Of a stretch of 64,000 bases of DNA, positions 7,903 through 16,009 are shown piece by piece. Under the pieces are notes generated by a model. The model was not told the DNA's origin, searched no databases, and saw only the letters and a program-made list of their open reading frames with translations. A program made the translations under genes and the position numbers. This stretch comes from Flavobacterium daemonense. Its GTDB lineage: Bacteria; Bacteroidota; Bacteroidia; Flavobacteriales; Flavobacteriaceae. Positions within the stretch are counted from its first letter, which is position 1; each line of letters starts with the position of its first letter. Location: NCBI RefSeq assembly GCF_007341385.1, contig NZ_VJYD01000009.1, positions 124,001-188,000 on the forward strand, given 5' to 3'.

Positions 7903-8276
7903 AAGAGATTAAAAACTTCTTTAATAGTTAACAACTATTAAAGAAAACACAGTACCGTAAAATTTATACTACGTAAAAATACCTGATTAAAATATTTACC
8001 AAATATTTTTAATTTAACTTGATAAAGTAATTCTATATTCGCTAACACAAAAAAATTACGATATAGCCAAAAGTACTTGCTAAAAGAATTTCAAAAAACT
8101 GATAATAAAACTATTTATGAATTTCAGAATTGTATTTAAAATTAAGATTTAACAAAAAATAGTTTCAAACATTCATTACTGGCTTTAGGAACGCTACAAA
8201 GTATTACAAAACGTATTAAAGGTAATTTTATTCTTTATATTTACGAAATTTCTTTCTAATAAATAAATAAACTCAA

Positions 8277-11200
8277 ATGTCTCTAGAAGCAAAAATATTA
8301 CATACTTACGATTTCTCAATGGGTTTTAATTATAATATTATTCCTAGTATTGACAGGATACAATATATTACAGAGCTAGAGGAATTATTGAATGAAAATC
8401 AGGTAGTTTTTTTAAAAGGTGAAGAAGGTTCTGGAAAAACAATTATCTGTCAAGAGTTTGTGAAAAAATATGATGAAATTACTTTTTCAGTTTTTTTTAA
8501 TCCTCACAATAAGATGGACTATTCGGTGAATTATTTTTTAGAAAACATAATAAATCAAGTATCTTTTAAACTTGGAGAAAGTGAAAATGACGAATTAAAT
8601 GTTGATCGTTATCGAACTTTACTTACTAAATTAAGAAGGAATTTTAAAGGAAAGAAAATTTATTTTGTGCTTGATGGATTAAGTGACTCCATCAGCTTAA
8701 TGAAAGAGATAGAAGAACTATTATTTTTAGGGCAGACAGAATTTCGTTATATAATCACAGCCGATGATAAAGTTTTTAAAAAAGAAATCAAAAGTTTTAG
8801 TAAAATTACTCTTCTAACAAGTATTAAGGTTGTTGGGATTTCAATTAATGATATTAAATATTACCTGAATTTATCTGAAATTAGTAAAAGTCAGGAGGAT
8901 GATATATTTAAAATCACAAAAGGCCTTCCTTCTAGATTGTTTTTAATAAAAAGACAATTGGATAAAAATATTTCATTATCAAAGATTATGGAATCGGAAA
9001 ATTATAAAGAGTGGATAAATATTGAGTTAGAAAAAATTGATCTATCTGATAACATTAATGCTAAAATCTTGTCTTTATTGTCATTAAGCCCAAATAAGCT
9101 AACTCTAGAGGATATTTCATTTATAATGGATATTAATAAAGAAGAAATATCTGCTATAATTTCAGAAATTGATTTTATTTTTTATGACGATAGCAACTTG
9201 AGATTTATTTCAGATTCATATAAAAATGCTATTGCCGAAAAGTTTAAAAATAATTTAGAGTGGGTTGAAAATGGTTTGATAAAATTATTAAACAAGACAG
9301 CTGATCTGGATAAAAAAATAGAATTAATTAAATTACTTTTTGATAGAAAAAGATGGACAGATATAAATTCTGAAATGACTGATGAACTACTGATCAATTC
9401 ATTTAGACATACTGGTAATTTAAATAAAATTAACTCAATAATTAATATTGGAAATAATGCATCAAATCAATTAAAACTGCAAAACAATCTTGTTCACTTA
9501 TCATTTAAAGGTAGTTATTTTAATTATTTACAAAATAATCTTGAATTAGTATCAGATGTTACGACTAAGCTAGCTTTCAAAGATTACGATGGTGCATTAA
9601 ATATAGCAAATAAGTCAGTTATCAATGTTGAAAGGTTAAAATTATACTGTCTAATTGCAAAGAAACAAAAATTAGACAATAATATTATTGAAGAAACTTT
9701 ACTTTCTGACATTGGAGAGCTATTTGATAAAAGTGATTTTTCAAATAGTGGAGATGTCATTTATGATATTATTTCTGATCTGTTATATATTGATCCTTCA
9801 ATGGCTTTAAAAATTCTTGACAGTAAAGAAATTGATAGTTCAAATATTAATGACTTGATCGTAGCTAAACTTTCTATAATGTCCCTAAATAATGAAGTTG
9901 ACAATGAGAAAAAAGAATCTGCGAATGAAAAACTTGAAAAATTCAATAACGGAAAATCTAGAAAGTTAAACCGTGCGTTATCTTTTATTTTAGGTAGCTT
10001 TTCATTAGATAAAATTTTGAATGAGATTGATAAAATTGATGATTCTATTGAGAAAATAAAGCTAACAAGATTATATTTAGAAAACATTAAGGACGTTACC
10101 GAAGGATTAGAAAAACTTATCGATAAAACTTTCGATATTCTTTTATCAACAAATGTAAATAATTTGATAAACTTAGAAATACTAATTCTACTATCTTCAA
10201 AAATAACTCTAGTAAAAAGTATAGATGATAAAAAAAATCTACTAAAAAAATTAAACTCAATCGACCAGTTGATTGTCGATAAAGGATTATTTATTAATAA
10301 AATAAGATATAAAATTAATATTTTTAATATTAAACTTTCTGAAGCTCCCGATAAATCATTTACAATTTTAGAAGAAATTATAAATGAAATTGAGTTGGAG
10401 GAAGATTTATTAATAAAAGCTGAAAGTTTATCTTTAGTTTACAAATCTCTTCATGATTGCAATAGCTCAATTTTGAAAGACTTGAAATCTAAAAATCACA
10501 ATTCCCTACGTAAAACCATAGATTCATTACTGCAATGTACAGCAAATCAACAATCTGTATTTAGCAATGTTATTAAGAATATCAGTTTAGTTGATTTAAA
10601 TTTTGCTGTTGAAATTTCTAAAAGATTAAATAATTCAAACAGTAGAGATTTTTGTCTATTGACAGCCATTGAAAACAATATTGATAATGTTGACATTAAG
10701 TATATAAATATAGACAATATTATTTCTTACCTAAATTTGTTTAATGAGGTATATTTTAAATGTTGGGCAGTATCTTTAATTTTTGAAAAATTTTCAGAAG
10801 AAGATTCATTAAAAAATTACTACTTAATAAAAATCAAAGAAATATATTTTTCAATTGAAAAGGAAATAAATGCAGATGGATCACTTGTTTTTCTAAATAT
10901 CCTATTATTCAAGATCTTTAAAAAAAATATTAATACTAATAGAAAAGATTTCATAAGTACAAAAGATAGATTAAAAATCTTAATTAATACTTTTTCGCAA
11001 GATTGGACTAGGTATGAAATAGTCAATACGATTTGTGCAGAGTTAGCAGAGTTCGATATTCACTTTACTACTGAAATATATAGTAACATAAAAAATATTA
11101 AAGATAAAGATGTATTTTATTCTGAACTTTACTGCAAGAGTTATCATTATAATTTGGAATATTTAATTTTTTCCATAGATTGTTTAATTGGTAAAAAAGT

Positions 11201-13127
11201 AGACATTGAGCCTTTTATTGAAAATATAATTATAGCCATAAATAAAATTCCTTCCGATCTAGCTAGGCTAGATTATTTTTCAAAATTAGGTTTTGTTTTT
11301 CATATGCATAATCTCAGTGATTTAAGTAGCAAATTGTTAGATAAAAACATCTATCCACTCTTAAATAATGATAAAATTAATTTAGAAGACACTAATATTG
11401 TAATTTTTATTTTTATAAATAATGAGGATTATGCCAAGAAAATTATTGGCAAATTTTCTTATCATTTTAAGAATGAAGCTTTTTACAAGATTGCGCTTTT
11501 TTATTTGGATGGAAATAATCCATATAAGATCTATGAAGACAAAGTCGCTATATCAGGTTTCACATATAATAATTTATCTAAATGTATTTCTGTTCTTAGA
11601 AATATTGAAAGAGATTTGAATATTTATAAAATTATTGAAAGGATAAGTGATCAGATGGCACACAGAGAAACCAATTTATCTAAAGCTCAGATAAACTATG
11701 TTGTGAGTGAATTGGAAATAATCATTGATTCAAAATTGCCTGAACAATTAAATGTACAACATCAAGGATATAAATTAATAAGCAGTTTACAATTAATTAG
11801 AATTAAAAAGGATTATCAAAAAATTGACGGCATTTATCAAGATTGTCTAAATATCCCTAATCTATCAGATAGAATATTTATTAAATCAATCATTCTTAAA
11901 AACCTTCAAAGTTCTAAAATTGCAGAGAAAAAAAGGTTATTTGATGAGATTATAGCTGATTTACAGTCCTTAAAAGTTACTTTCGAATATATTGAAAGGA
12001 TAAATGAAATCTCGGAAACAATGTATGCTACCAATAATTCTGCATGGAGTCGAATAGTAAAGTCTGCCTTAACAATCTCAAATAATTTAGACGATAAATA
12101 TGAGGTATATAAGTATCAAAGAAATCTGATAGATACAATTCATAAAATAGACGAAAAACTATGCAACGAGTTAATTGAATCAGTAGATTGTGTAGACAAA
12201 ATTGACAATAAAGATCTTGTAAAAAAACATCACGCTAGATTAGAATTATTAAAAAAAATAAAAAATAATCAGACCGTTGAAGAAAAGGAAAAGGAAAATC
12301 AACATAATATGTTATATGCAATATACAACTCTTTAATGCTTTTAAACTCTGGTAAATTGTTCCCAAAAAAAATAGGCGATATTAATAAATTTCTTGATGT
12401 ATCCCATAGTATCCCAATTGATAAGTCGATCATCATTTACATATACTATTTAGAAAATATTGCAAAGAAAGTTTATCCTAAAGGTGAAGAGGAAAAGATT
12501 AAAGAATTACTAATTGAAAATTTAAAATCTACTTTTGAAAATTTTGACTTTCTAAAAAGATTGCATATGTATAACTTTAAAGAAAAAAGTGATGTGACAT
12601 TTAATGTCATTGATGAAAGTAGTAATTTAAGTGTTGAAATTGGAGAACGTGATAAAGCAAAGACATTTATTAAAAATTGGATTTTAAATGATTCAGAAAA
12701 TAAAATAGTAATTATTGATTCATATTTCGATTATGAAGATCTTGAACTAATAAAATTAATTGCGTCGATTAATAATGATGTTGAATTGTCAATATTAGGA
12801 AATAAGATCTTGGAGAAAAGTGAAACATTAGGTAAATGGAAACAATTGTCTTCGGAAAATTTCCCTATTAGTGAGTTCATTTTTGCTTCCAAATCTGATT
12901 CTACCTCTCCGTTTCATGATAGATATATTTTCTCACTTTCGAATAAAAAGGCTCTTAGATTAGGAACTTCTTATAATCAAATGGGAATAAAAAAAGCAAC
13001 AGAAATTTCTAAACTAGAGGGAAGCGATTATCAGCATATATATGATACTGTAGTTAAGAATTTTGTTATTGAACGAAATAGAATAATAAATAAAGAAAGA
13101 ATTAATTATGACACATTCCAATTTTGA
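8277..13127 (+). CDS. STAND-like NTPase with C-terminal PLD-like domain (candidate defence protein)
   Basis: 1616 residues, one uninterrupted frame. N-terminal P-loop NTPase (about 20-270): Walker A GEEGSGKT at 48-55, Walker B IYFVLDGLSD at 128-137, RYIITAD at 157-163, and the GLP motif at 216-218 typical of STAND ATPases. About 1150 residues of Lys/Ile/Asn-rich helical sequence follow, probably repeats acting as a sensor. The last 150 residues look like a PLD-like nuclease domain of the HDR type: IVIIDSYFDYEDL near 1477, FHDRYIF near 1545 and LRLGTSYNQMG near 1562. Known STAND antiviral proteins couple ligand sensing to an effector. The effector here is at the C-terminus. The extreme A+T richness differs from the core genes and suggests transfer. 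Substrate and trigger are unknown. Confidence 0.75.
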   Translation: MSLEAKILHTYDFSMGFNYNIIPSIDRIQYITELEELLNENQVVFLKGEEGSGKTIICQEFVKKYDEITFSVFFNPHNKMDYSVNYFLENIINQVSFKLGESENDELNVDRYRTLLTKLRRNFKGKKIYFVLDGLSDSISLMKEIEELLFLGQTEFRYIITADDKVFKKEIKSFSKITLLTSIKVVGISINDIKYYLNLSEISKSQEDDIFKITKGLPSRLFLIKRQLDKNISLSKIMESENYKEWINIELEKIDLSDNINAKILSLLSLSPNKLTLEDISFIMDINKEEISAIISEIDFIFYDDSNLRFISDSYKNAIAEKFKNNLEWVENGLIKLLNKTADLDKKIELIKLLFDRKRWTDINSEMTDELLINSFRHTGNLNKINSIINIGNNASNQLKLQNNLVHLSFKGSYFNYLQNNLELVSDVTTKLAFKDYDGALNIANKSVINVERLKLYCLIAKKQKLDNNIIEETLLSDIGELFDKSDFSNSGDVIYDIISDLLYIDPSMALKILDSKEIDSSNINDLIVAKLSIMSLNNEVDNEKKESANEKLEKFNNGKSRKLNRALSFILGSFSLDKILNEIDKIDDSIEKIKLTRLYLENIKDVTEGLEKLIDKTFDILLSTNVNNLINLEILILLSSKITLVKSIDDKKNLLKKLNSIDQLIVDKGLFINKIRYKINIFNIKLSEAPDKSFTILEEIINEIELEEDLLIKAESLSLVYKSLHDCNSSILKDLKSKNHNSLRKTIDSLLQCTANQQSVFSNVIKNISLVDLNFAVEISKRLNNSNSRDFCLLTAIENNIDNVDIKYINIDNIISYLNLFNEVYFKCWAVSLIFEKFSEEDSLKNYYLIKIKEIYFSIEKEINADGSLVFLNILLFKIFKKNINTNRKDFISTKDRLKILINTFSQDWTRYEIVNTICAELAEFDIHFTTEIYSNIKNIKDKDVFYSELYCKSYHYNLEYLIFSIDCLIGKKVDIEPFIENIIIAINKIPSDLARLDYFSKLGFVFHMHNLSDLSSKLLDKNIYPLLNNDKINLEDTNIVIFIFINNEDYAKKIIGKFSYHFKNEAFYKIALFYLDGNNPYKIYEDKVAISGFTYNNLSKCISVLRNIERDLNIYKIIERISDQMAHRETNLSKAQINYVVSELEIIIDSKLPEQLNVQHQGYKLISSLQLIRIKKDYQKIDGIYQDCLNIPNLSDRIFIKSIILKNLQSSKIAEKKRLFDEIIADLQSLKVTFEYIERINEISETMYATNNSAWSRIVKSALTISNNLDDKYEVYKYQRNLIDTIHKIDEKLCNELIESVDCVDKIDNKDLVKKHHARLELLKKIKNNQTVEEKEKENQHNMLYAIYNSLMLLNSGKLFPKKIGDINKFLDVSHSIPIDKSIIIYIYYLENIAKKVYPKGEEEKIKELLIENLKSTFENFDFLKRLHMYNFKEKSDVTFNVIDESSNLSVEIGERDKAKTFIKNWILNDSENKIVIIDSYFDYEDLELIKLIASINNDVELSILGNKILEKSETLGKWKQLSSENFPISEFIFASKSDSTSPFHDRYIFSLSNKKALRLGTSYNQMGIKKATEISKLEGSDYQHIYDTVVKNFVIERNRIINKERINYDTFQF

Positions 13128-13277
13128 TCTCTAATTAATGATGATTAATATTGTCGTAAATTAATTGGCTTGATAAAAATAGTAGATGCTTAAAAGCTGT
13201 CAAACGAAATTTTCATTTTTTGGAATTATGATTAAAATAATCGGCATTCCTGATAGACATTTTTTTCTAGATTGTTG

Positions 13278-13308
13278 TTCCATAATTTTAACTTAGAGGA
13301 TTATGGAA
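13278..13308. repeat. Small inverted repeat downstream of the STAND gene
   Basis: TTCCATAAT / ATTATGGAA, nine base pairs with a 13-base loop, in the 365-base gap between the two cargo genes. No T-tract, so a weak terminator at best. Confidence 0.35.
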
Positions 13309-13404
13309 GAAAATGACAAAGTTTGAATTTGGTTTAATATTATTAAAAAAATTATTCCAAAAATACAATAAAAAGTTATTAACAATTGGATGTAAAAAAT
13401 GAAT

Positions 13405-13491
13405 CTTATTTGATCCTTATTTGATGAATTGACGTATTTTTACAACAAAGCCCAGTAAACACAGGCTATTCTTATTTGATGGTTATTTGAT
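13405..13491 (+). promoter_or_regulatory. Four phased direct repeats upstream of the AlbA_2 gene
   Basis: CTTATTTGAT occurs at 13405-13414, 13416-13425 and 13471-13480, with GTTATTTGAT at 13482-13491. Repeats within each pair are 11 bases apart and the pairs are 66 bases apart, so all four face the same side of the helix. TTGACG and TATTTTTA, promoter-like, lie between the pairs. Probable operator, perhaps for autoregulation. Confidence 0.55.
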
Positions 13492-13492
13492 T

Positions 13493-14944
13493 ATGGAGTT
13501 AAAAAAGTTAATAAATATAGTAAACGATTTGATTAAACAACCTAACGAAAGTGAATGGGTTGAATTCAAATTAAATTATCATTCAGCTGAAGAAATAGGC
13601 GAACGTATATCCGCATTGTCAAATGGAGCTTGTTTGCACAATCAACCTTATGGTTATTTAATTTTTGGTGTAGAAGATAAAACTCATAAAGTTACAGGCA
13701 CAAGTTTCAAAATAAAATCACATAAAAAAGGTGGCGAAGATCTAGAAAGTTGGCTAATTAATAGGCTCGCCCCTAAAATTGATTTTAGAATGTATGAATT
13801 TGAATATGAAGATGGAATTCGTATTTCAATGATAATAATTCCATGTGCAGACAATCGACCTGTTGATTTTCTGCATGTTTCATATATCAGAATAGCTAGT
13901 TACACAAGAAAATTAAGTGAATTTCCAGAAAAGGAAGGGAAAATTTGGCGGAAAGCCCCAGATAAGCCATTGGAAAATCTTATAGCTAAGGCAAATGTAA
14001 CTTCTTCTGAAATAATTAGTTTGCTTAATTCTCAAACCTATTTCGAATTATTAAAATTGCCTTATCCAAATACACAAGATGGAGTAATTGAAAAATTTAT
14101 TTCAGAAAAGTTAATAAAAAAGAACAAAGATAACTACGATATTACCAAATTAGGTGCAATATTATTAGCTAAAAACTTAGAAGAATTTGATGAAATAGGT
14201 AGGAAAGCTGTTCGAGTAATTGTATATAAAGGGAAAAACAAAGTTGAAACCATAAGAGAACAAATAGGGAAAAGAGGATATGCAGTTGGTTTTGATGGAT
14301 TAATTGATTGGATAAACGGGCAATTACCCGCAAATGAGGAAATAGGTAAAGCTTTCAGAAAAGAAACAAAAATGTACCCTGAAATTGCAATAAGAGAACT
14401 AGTTGCTAATGCTCTCATTCATCAGGACTTTAATGAAAAAGGATTTCCTATGATAGAAATATTTTCGGATAGAATTGAAATTTCAAATCCTGGTTTACCG
14501 CTAATAACTCCCCAACGTTTTATTGATGAATATATATCTCGAAATGAAAAATTAGCGGATATATTAAGAAGATTTGGAATATGTGAAGAAAAAGGAAGCG
14601 GAATTGATAAAGTAATTTTTTACAATGAAATGTATCAGTTACCCGCTGTAGATTTTATTGTTTCAGAAAAAAGAACTAGAATTACAATGTTCAGTTATAA
14701 GGAACTTAATCATTTAGACAAAAAAGACAAGGTAAGAGCTTGCTACCAGCATGCCTGTTTACGCTACGTATCAAATGACATAATGACTAACCAAAGCCTA
14801 AGAGAGCGTTTCCAAATTGAAGAACAAAATTCTGCTATAGCATCAAGAATTATAAAAGATACTATAAATGAAGATTTAATAAAAGATGACGACCCTTCCA
14901 GCAATTCTAGAAAATATAAAAAATATATTCCTTTTTGGGCATAA
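13493..14944 (+). CDS. AlbA_2/Schlafen-like ATP-binding regulator
   Basis: 483 residues from the ATG at 13493 (a TTG at 13487 is the alternative). The N-terminal AlbA_2 (Schlafen AAA_4-like) domain spans about 12-140 with ESEWVEFKLNYHSAEEIG and GYLIFGVED. A central HATPase_c_4-like domain (about 295-400) has IRELVANALIHQDF and EEKGSGIDK. A winged-helix-like tail (about 425-480) follows. Proteins of this type are usually annotated as putative transcriptional regulators, and some occur in defence islands. It is the second cargo gene of the element. Phased repeats directly upstream suggest that it controls itself. Whether it works with the STAND-PLD protein is unknown. Confidence 0.85.
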   Translation: MELKKLINIVNDLIKQPNESEWVEFKLNYHSAEEIGERISALSNGACLHNQPYGYLIFGVEDKTHKVTGTSFKIKSHKKGGEDLESWLINRLAPKIDFRMYEFEYEDGIRISMIIIPCADNRPVDFLHVSYIRIASYTRKLSEFPEKEGKIWRKAPDKPLENLIAKANVTSSEIISLLNSQTYFELLKLPYPNTQDGVIEKFISEKLIKKNKDNYDITKLGAILLAKNLEEFDEIGRKAVRVIVYKGKNKVETIREQIGKRGYAVGFDGLIDWINGQLPANEEIGKAFRKETKMYPEIAIRELVANALIHQDFNEKGFPMIEIFSDRIEISNPGLPLITPQRFIDEYISRNEKLADILRRFGICEEKGSGIDKVIFYNEMYQLPAVDFIVSEKRTRITMFSYKELNHLDKKDKVRACYQHACLRYVSNDIMTNQSLRERFQIEEQNSAIASRIIKDTINEDLIKDDDPSSNSRKYKKYIPFWA

Positions 14945-15072
14945 AACGAAATGTACAAATTGCTTTTCTTAATATATTAAATTACAGTACTAGTCTATAT
15001 AGATAGAGCGAAGTAATATTTTCAATACAAACAGAAAATTTAAATCTTATTCAATTTTGTTAAATCACTAAC

Positions 15073-15108
15073 AAAATGGTTCGAGAATTGTCCCGTTAGG
15101 GCTACTAA
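15073..15108 (+). repeat. tRNA-3'-end-like direct repeat, copy 1
   Basis: A 36-base sequence with core TTCGAGAATTGTCCCGTTAG then GGCTACTAA, identical to 23194-23229. It shares GGTTCGAG, CCCG and CTACTA with the 3' end of tRNA-fMet, in the same order, and is followed by a terminator hairpin just as the real tRNAs are. Confidence 0.75.
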
Positions 15109-15119
15109 TAATTTTAAAA

Positions 15120-15152
15120 GCCAGAGAAATCTAGATTTCTCTGGCTTTTTTT
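15120..15152 (+). terminator. Terminator after tRNA-like repeat 1
   Basis: GCCAGAGAAATC / GATTTCTCTGGC perfect stem followed by a run of T. Confidence 0.8.
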
Positions 15153-15215
15153 GGTTCGATAAATTAAACTTTCATTTATCGGAAACACTGCACCTCAGTA
15201 ATTTCAACAGAACTT

Positions 15216-15230
15216 GGTTCGAGTCCTGTT
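15216..15230 (+). other. Candidate attachment-site remnant (tRNA-fMet T-arm word)
   Basis: GGTTCGAGTCCTGTT is identical to tRNA-fMet positions 3308-3322 but is not followed by the acceptor sequence. It could be an att core or a decayed tRNA fragment. Confidence 0.4.
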
Positions 15231-15434
15231 TAGTTATCATAAACATAATACTTTACAAAAATTAAATTATTGATATTCTACAAATTTTATATTTCAAATA
15301 ATTTGTAGAAAATATTACTGGATCTTTTTTTCTTGCATAGATACACATTGATTTTAAAAAAAAAGTAAAAAACACTTACAAAAAAATATGTTAATATTTT
15401 AACAATTTGTAATTTACATAATCATGAAAAATAG

Positions 15435-15469
15435 TTTCATCGATAAAATCATACATTTTATCGATGAAA
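15435..15469. promoter_or_regulatory. Perfect 15-bp palindrome upstream of the toxin operon
   Basis: TTTCATCGATAAAAT / ATTTTATCGATGAAA with loop CATAC, 93 bases before the first gene of the RHS operon. There is no T-tract, so an operator or leader hairpin is more likely than a terminator. Confidence 0.5.
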
Positions 15470-15562
15470 TTGAAGATTTAATAAAAATTACATAGGTATA
15501 ATATTACATTTAAATTTTTTATTTATTTGTAATGAATTAACAATTGTTTAACAAGATTTCAT

Positions 15563-16003
15563 ATGAAGAATTTTCTCTGTTTTCTCCTTTTGGGATTTGC
15601 CTTCTTTGCAAATGCTCAACAAAAAATCACTTTTACTTATGATCAGAAGGGCAATCAGACCTTTAGAACCTTATGTTTAAGCGGGTGCTCAGCAAAACCT
15701 GCTAAAAATATAGATGTCCCCTCAGAAGCAGATTTAGAAACTTTTTTTCCTGGCGATGTAATTTCTTACTACCCAAACCCAGTTAAAGAAGAACTGTATC
15801 TTAAATGGAAATTGATCGATGATGATAAAGTCACATCAATAACAGTTTATGGAATAAATGGACAAGTTTTAAAAACTTTCTCCAAAACATCAACAACGGA
15901 TAACCTACTCATTTCTTTTCAGGAATATCCTGTAGGTGTTTATATCTTGACTCTAAACTATCTAAAAGACGAGCAAAAAACAATCAAAATAATTAAACAA
16001 TAA
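15563..16003 (+). CDS. Small T9SS-sorted protein of the RHS locus
   Basis: 146 residues. A signal peptide (about 1-18, FLLLGFAFFANAQ) is followed by a short segment with FTYDQKGNQTF, reminiscent of a single YD repeat, then a type A T9SS C-terminal domain (about 66-146: YYPNPVKEELYL, ITVYGINGQVLKTF, YPVGVYILTL). Such domains direct secretion through the outer membrane by the type IX system and cell-surface attachment. It lies six bases upstream of the RHS gene, which itself lacks such a domain, so it may act as a delivery partner. The partnership is inferred from position. Confidence 0.8.
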   Translation: MKNFLCFLLLGFAFFANAQQKITFTYDQKGNQTFRTLCLSGCSAKPAKNIDVPSEADLETFFPGDVISYYPNPVKEELYLKWKLIDDDKVTSITVYGINGQVLKTFSKTSTTDNLLISFQEYPVGVYILTLNYLKDEQKTIKIIKQ

Positions 16004-16009
16004 AATCTT

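Larger units (their letters stand above)
7339..8276. other. 938-base gene-free region with structured sequence
   Basis: No credible coding frame. It holds an imperfect long inverted repeat (7487-7652) and, separately, a compact multi-stem candidate RNA (7783-7902); both are described separately. The last 250 bases before the STAND gene are A+T rich, with a TATATTTA -7-like box at 8236-8243. Confidence 0.6.
3308..15230. mobile_element. Serine-recombinase integrative element at tRNA-fMet (first module)
   Basis: The left boundary is the T arm of the tRNA, next to the recombinase. The 15-base word GGTTCGAGTCCTGTT from the tRNA (3308-3322) recurs exactly at 15216-15230, a candidate right attachment remnant. 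A different tRNA-3'-like repeat at 15073-15108 is the alternative right boundary. Cargo is the XRE regulator, HEPN-like protein, STAND-PLD protein and AlbA_2 regulator. Boundaries are inferred; no empty site is available for comparison. Confidence 0.5.

Noticed and set aside
7339..8276. Retron or group II intron RNA
   Set aside because: The structured RNA has no reverse transcriptase gene nearby and does not show the conserved domain V stem of group II introns.
3308..15230. Prophage
   Set aside because: No capsid, terminase, portal, tail or lysis genes; only a serine recombinase, regulators and two large cargo genes.
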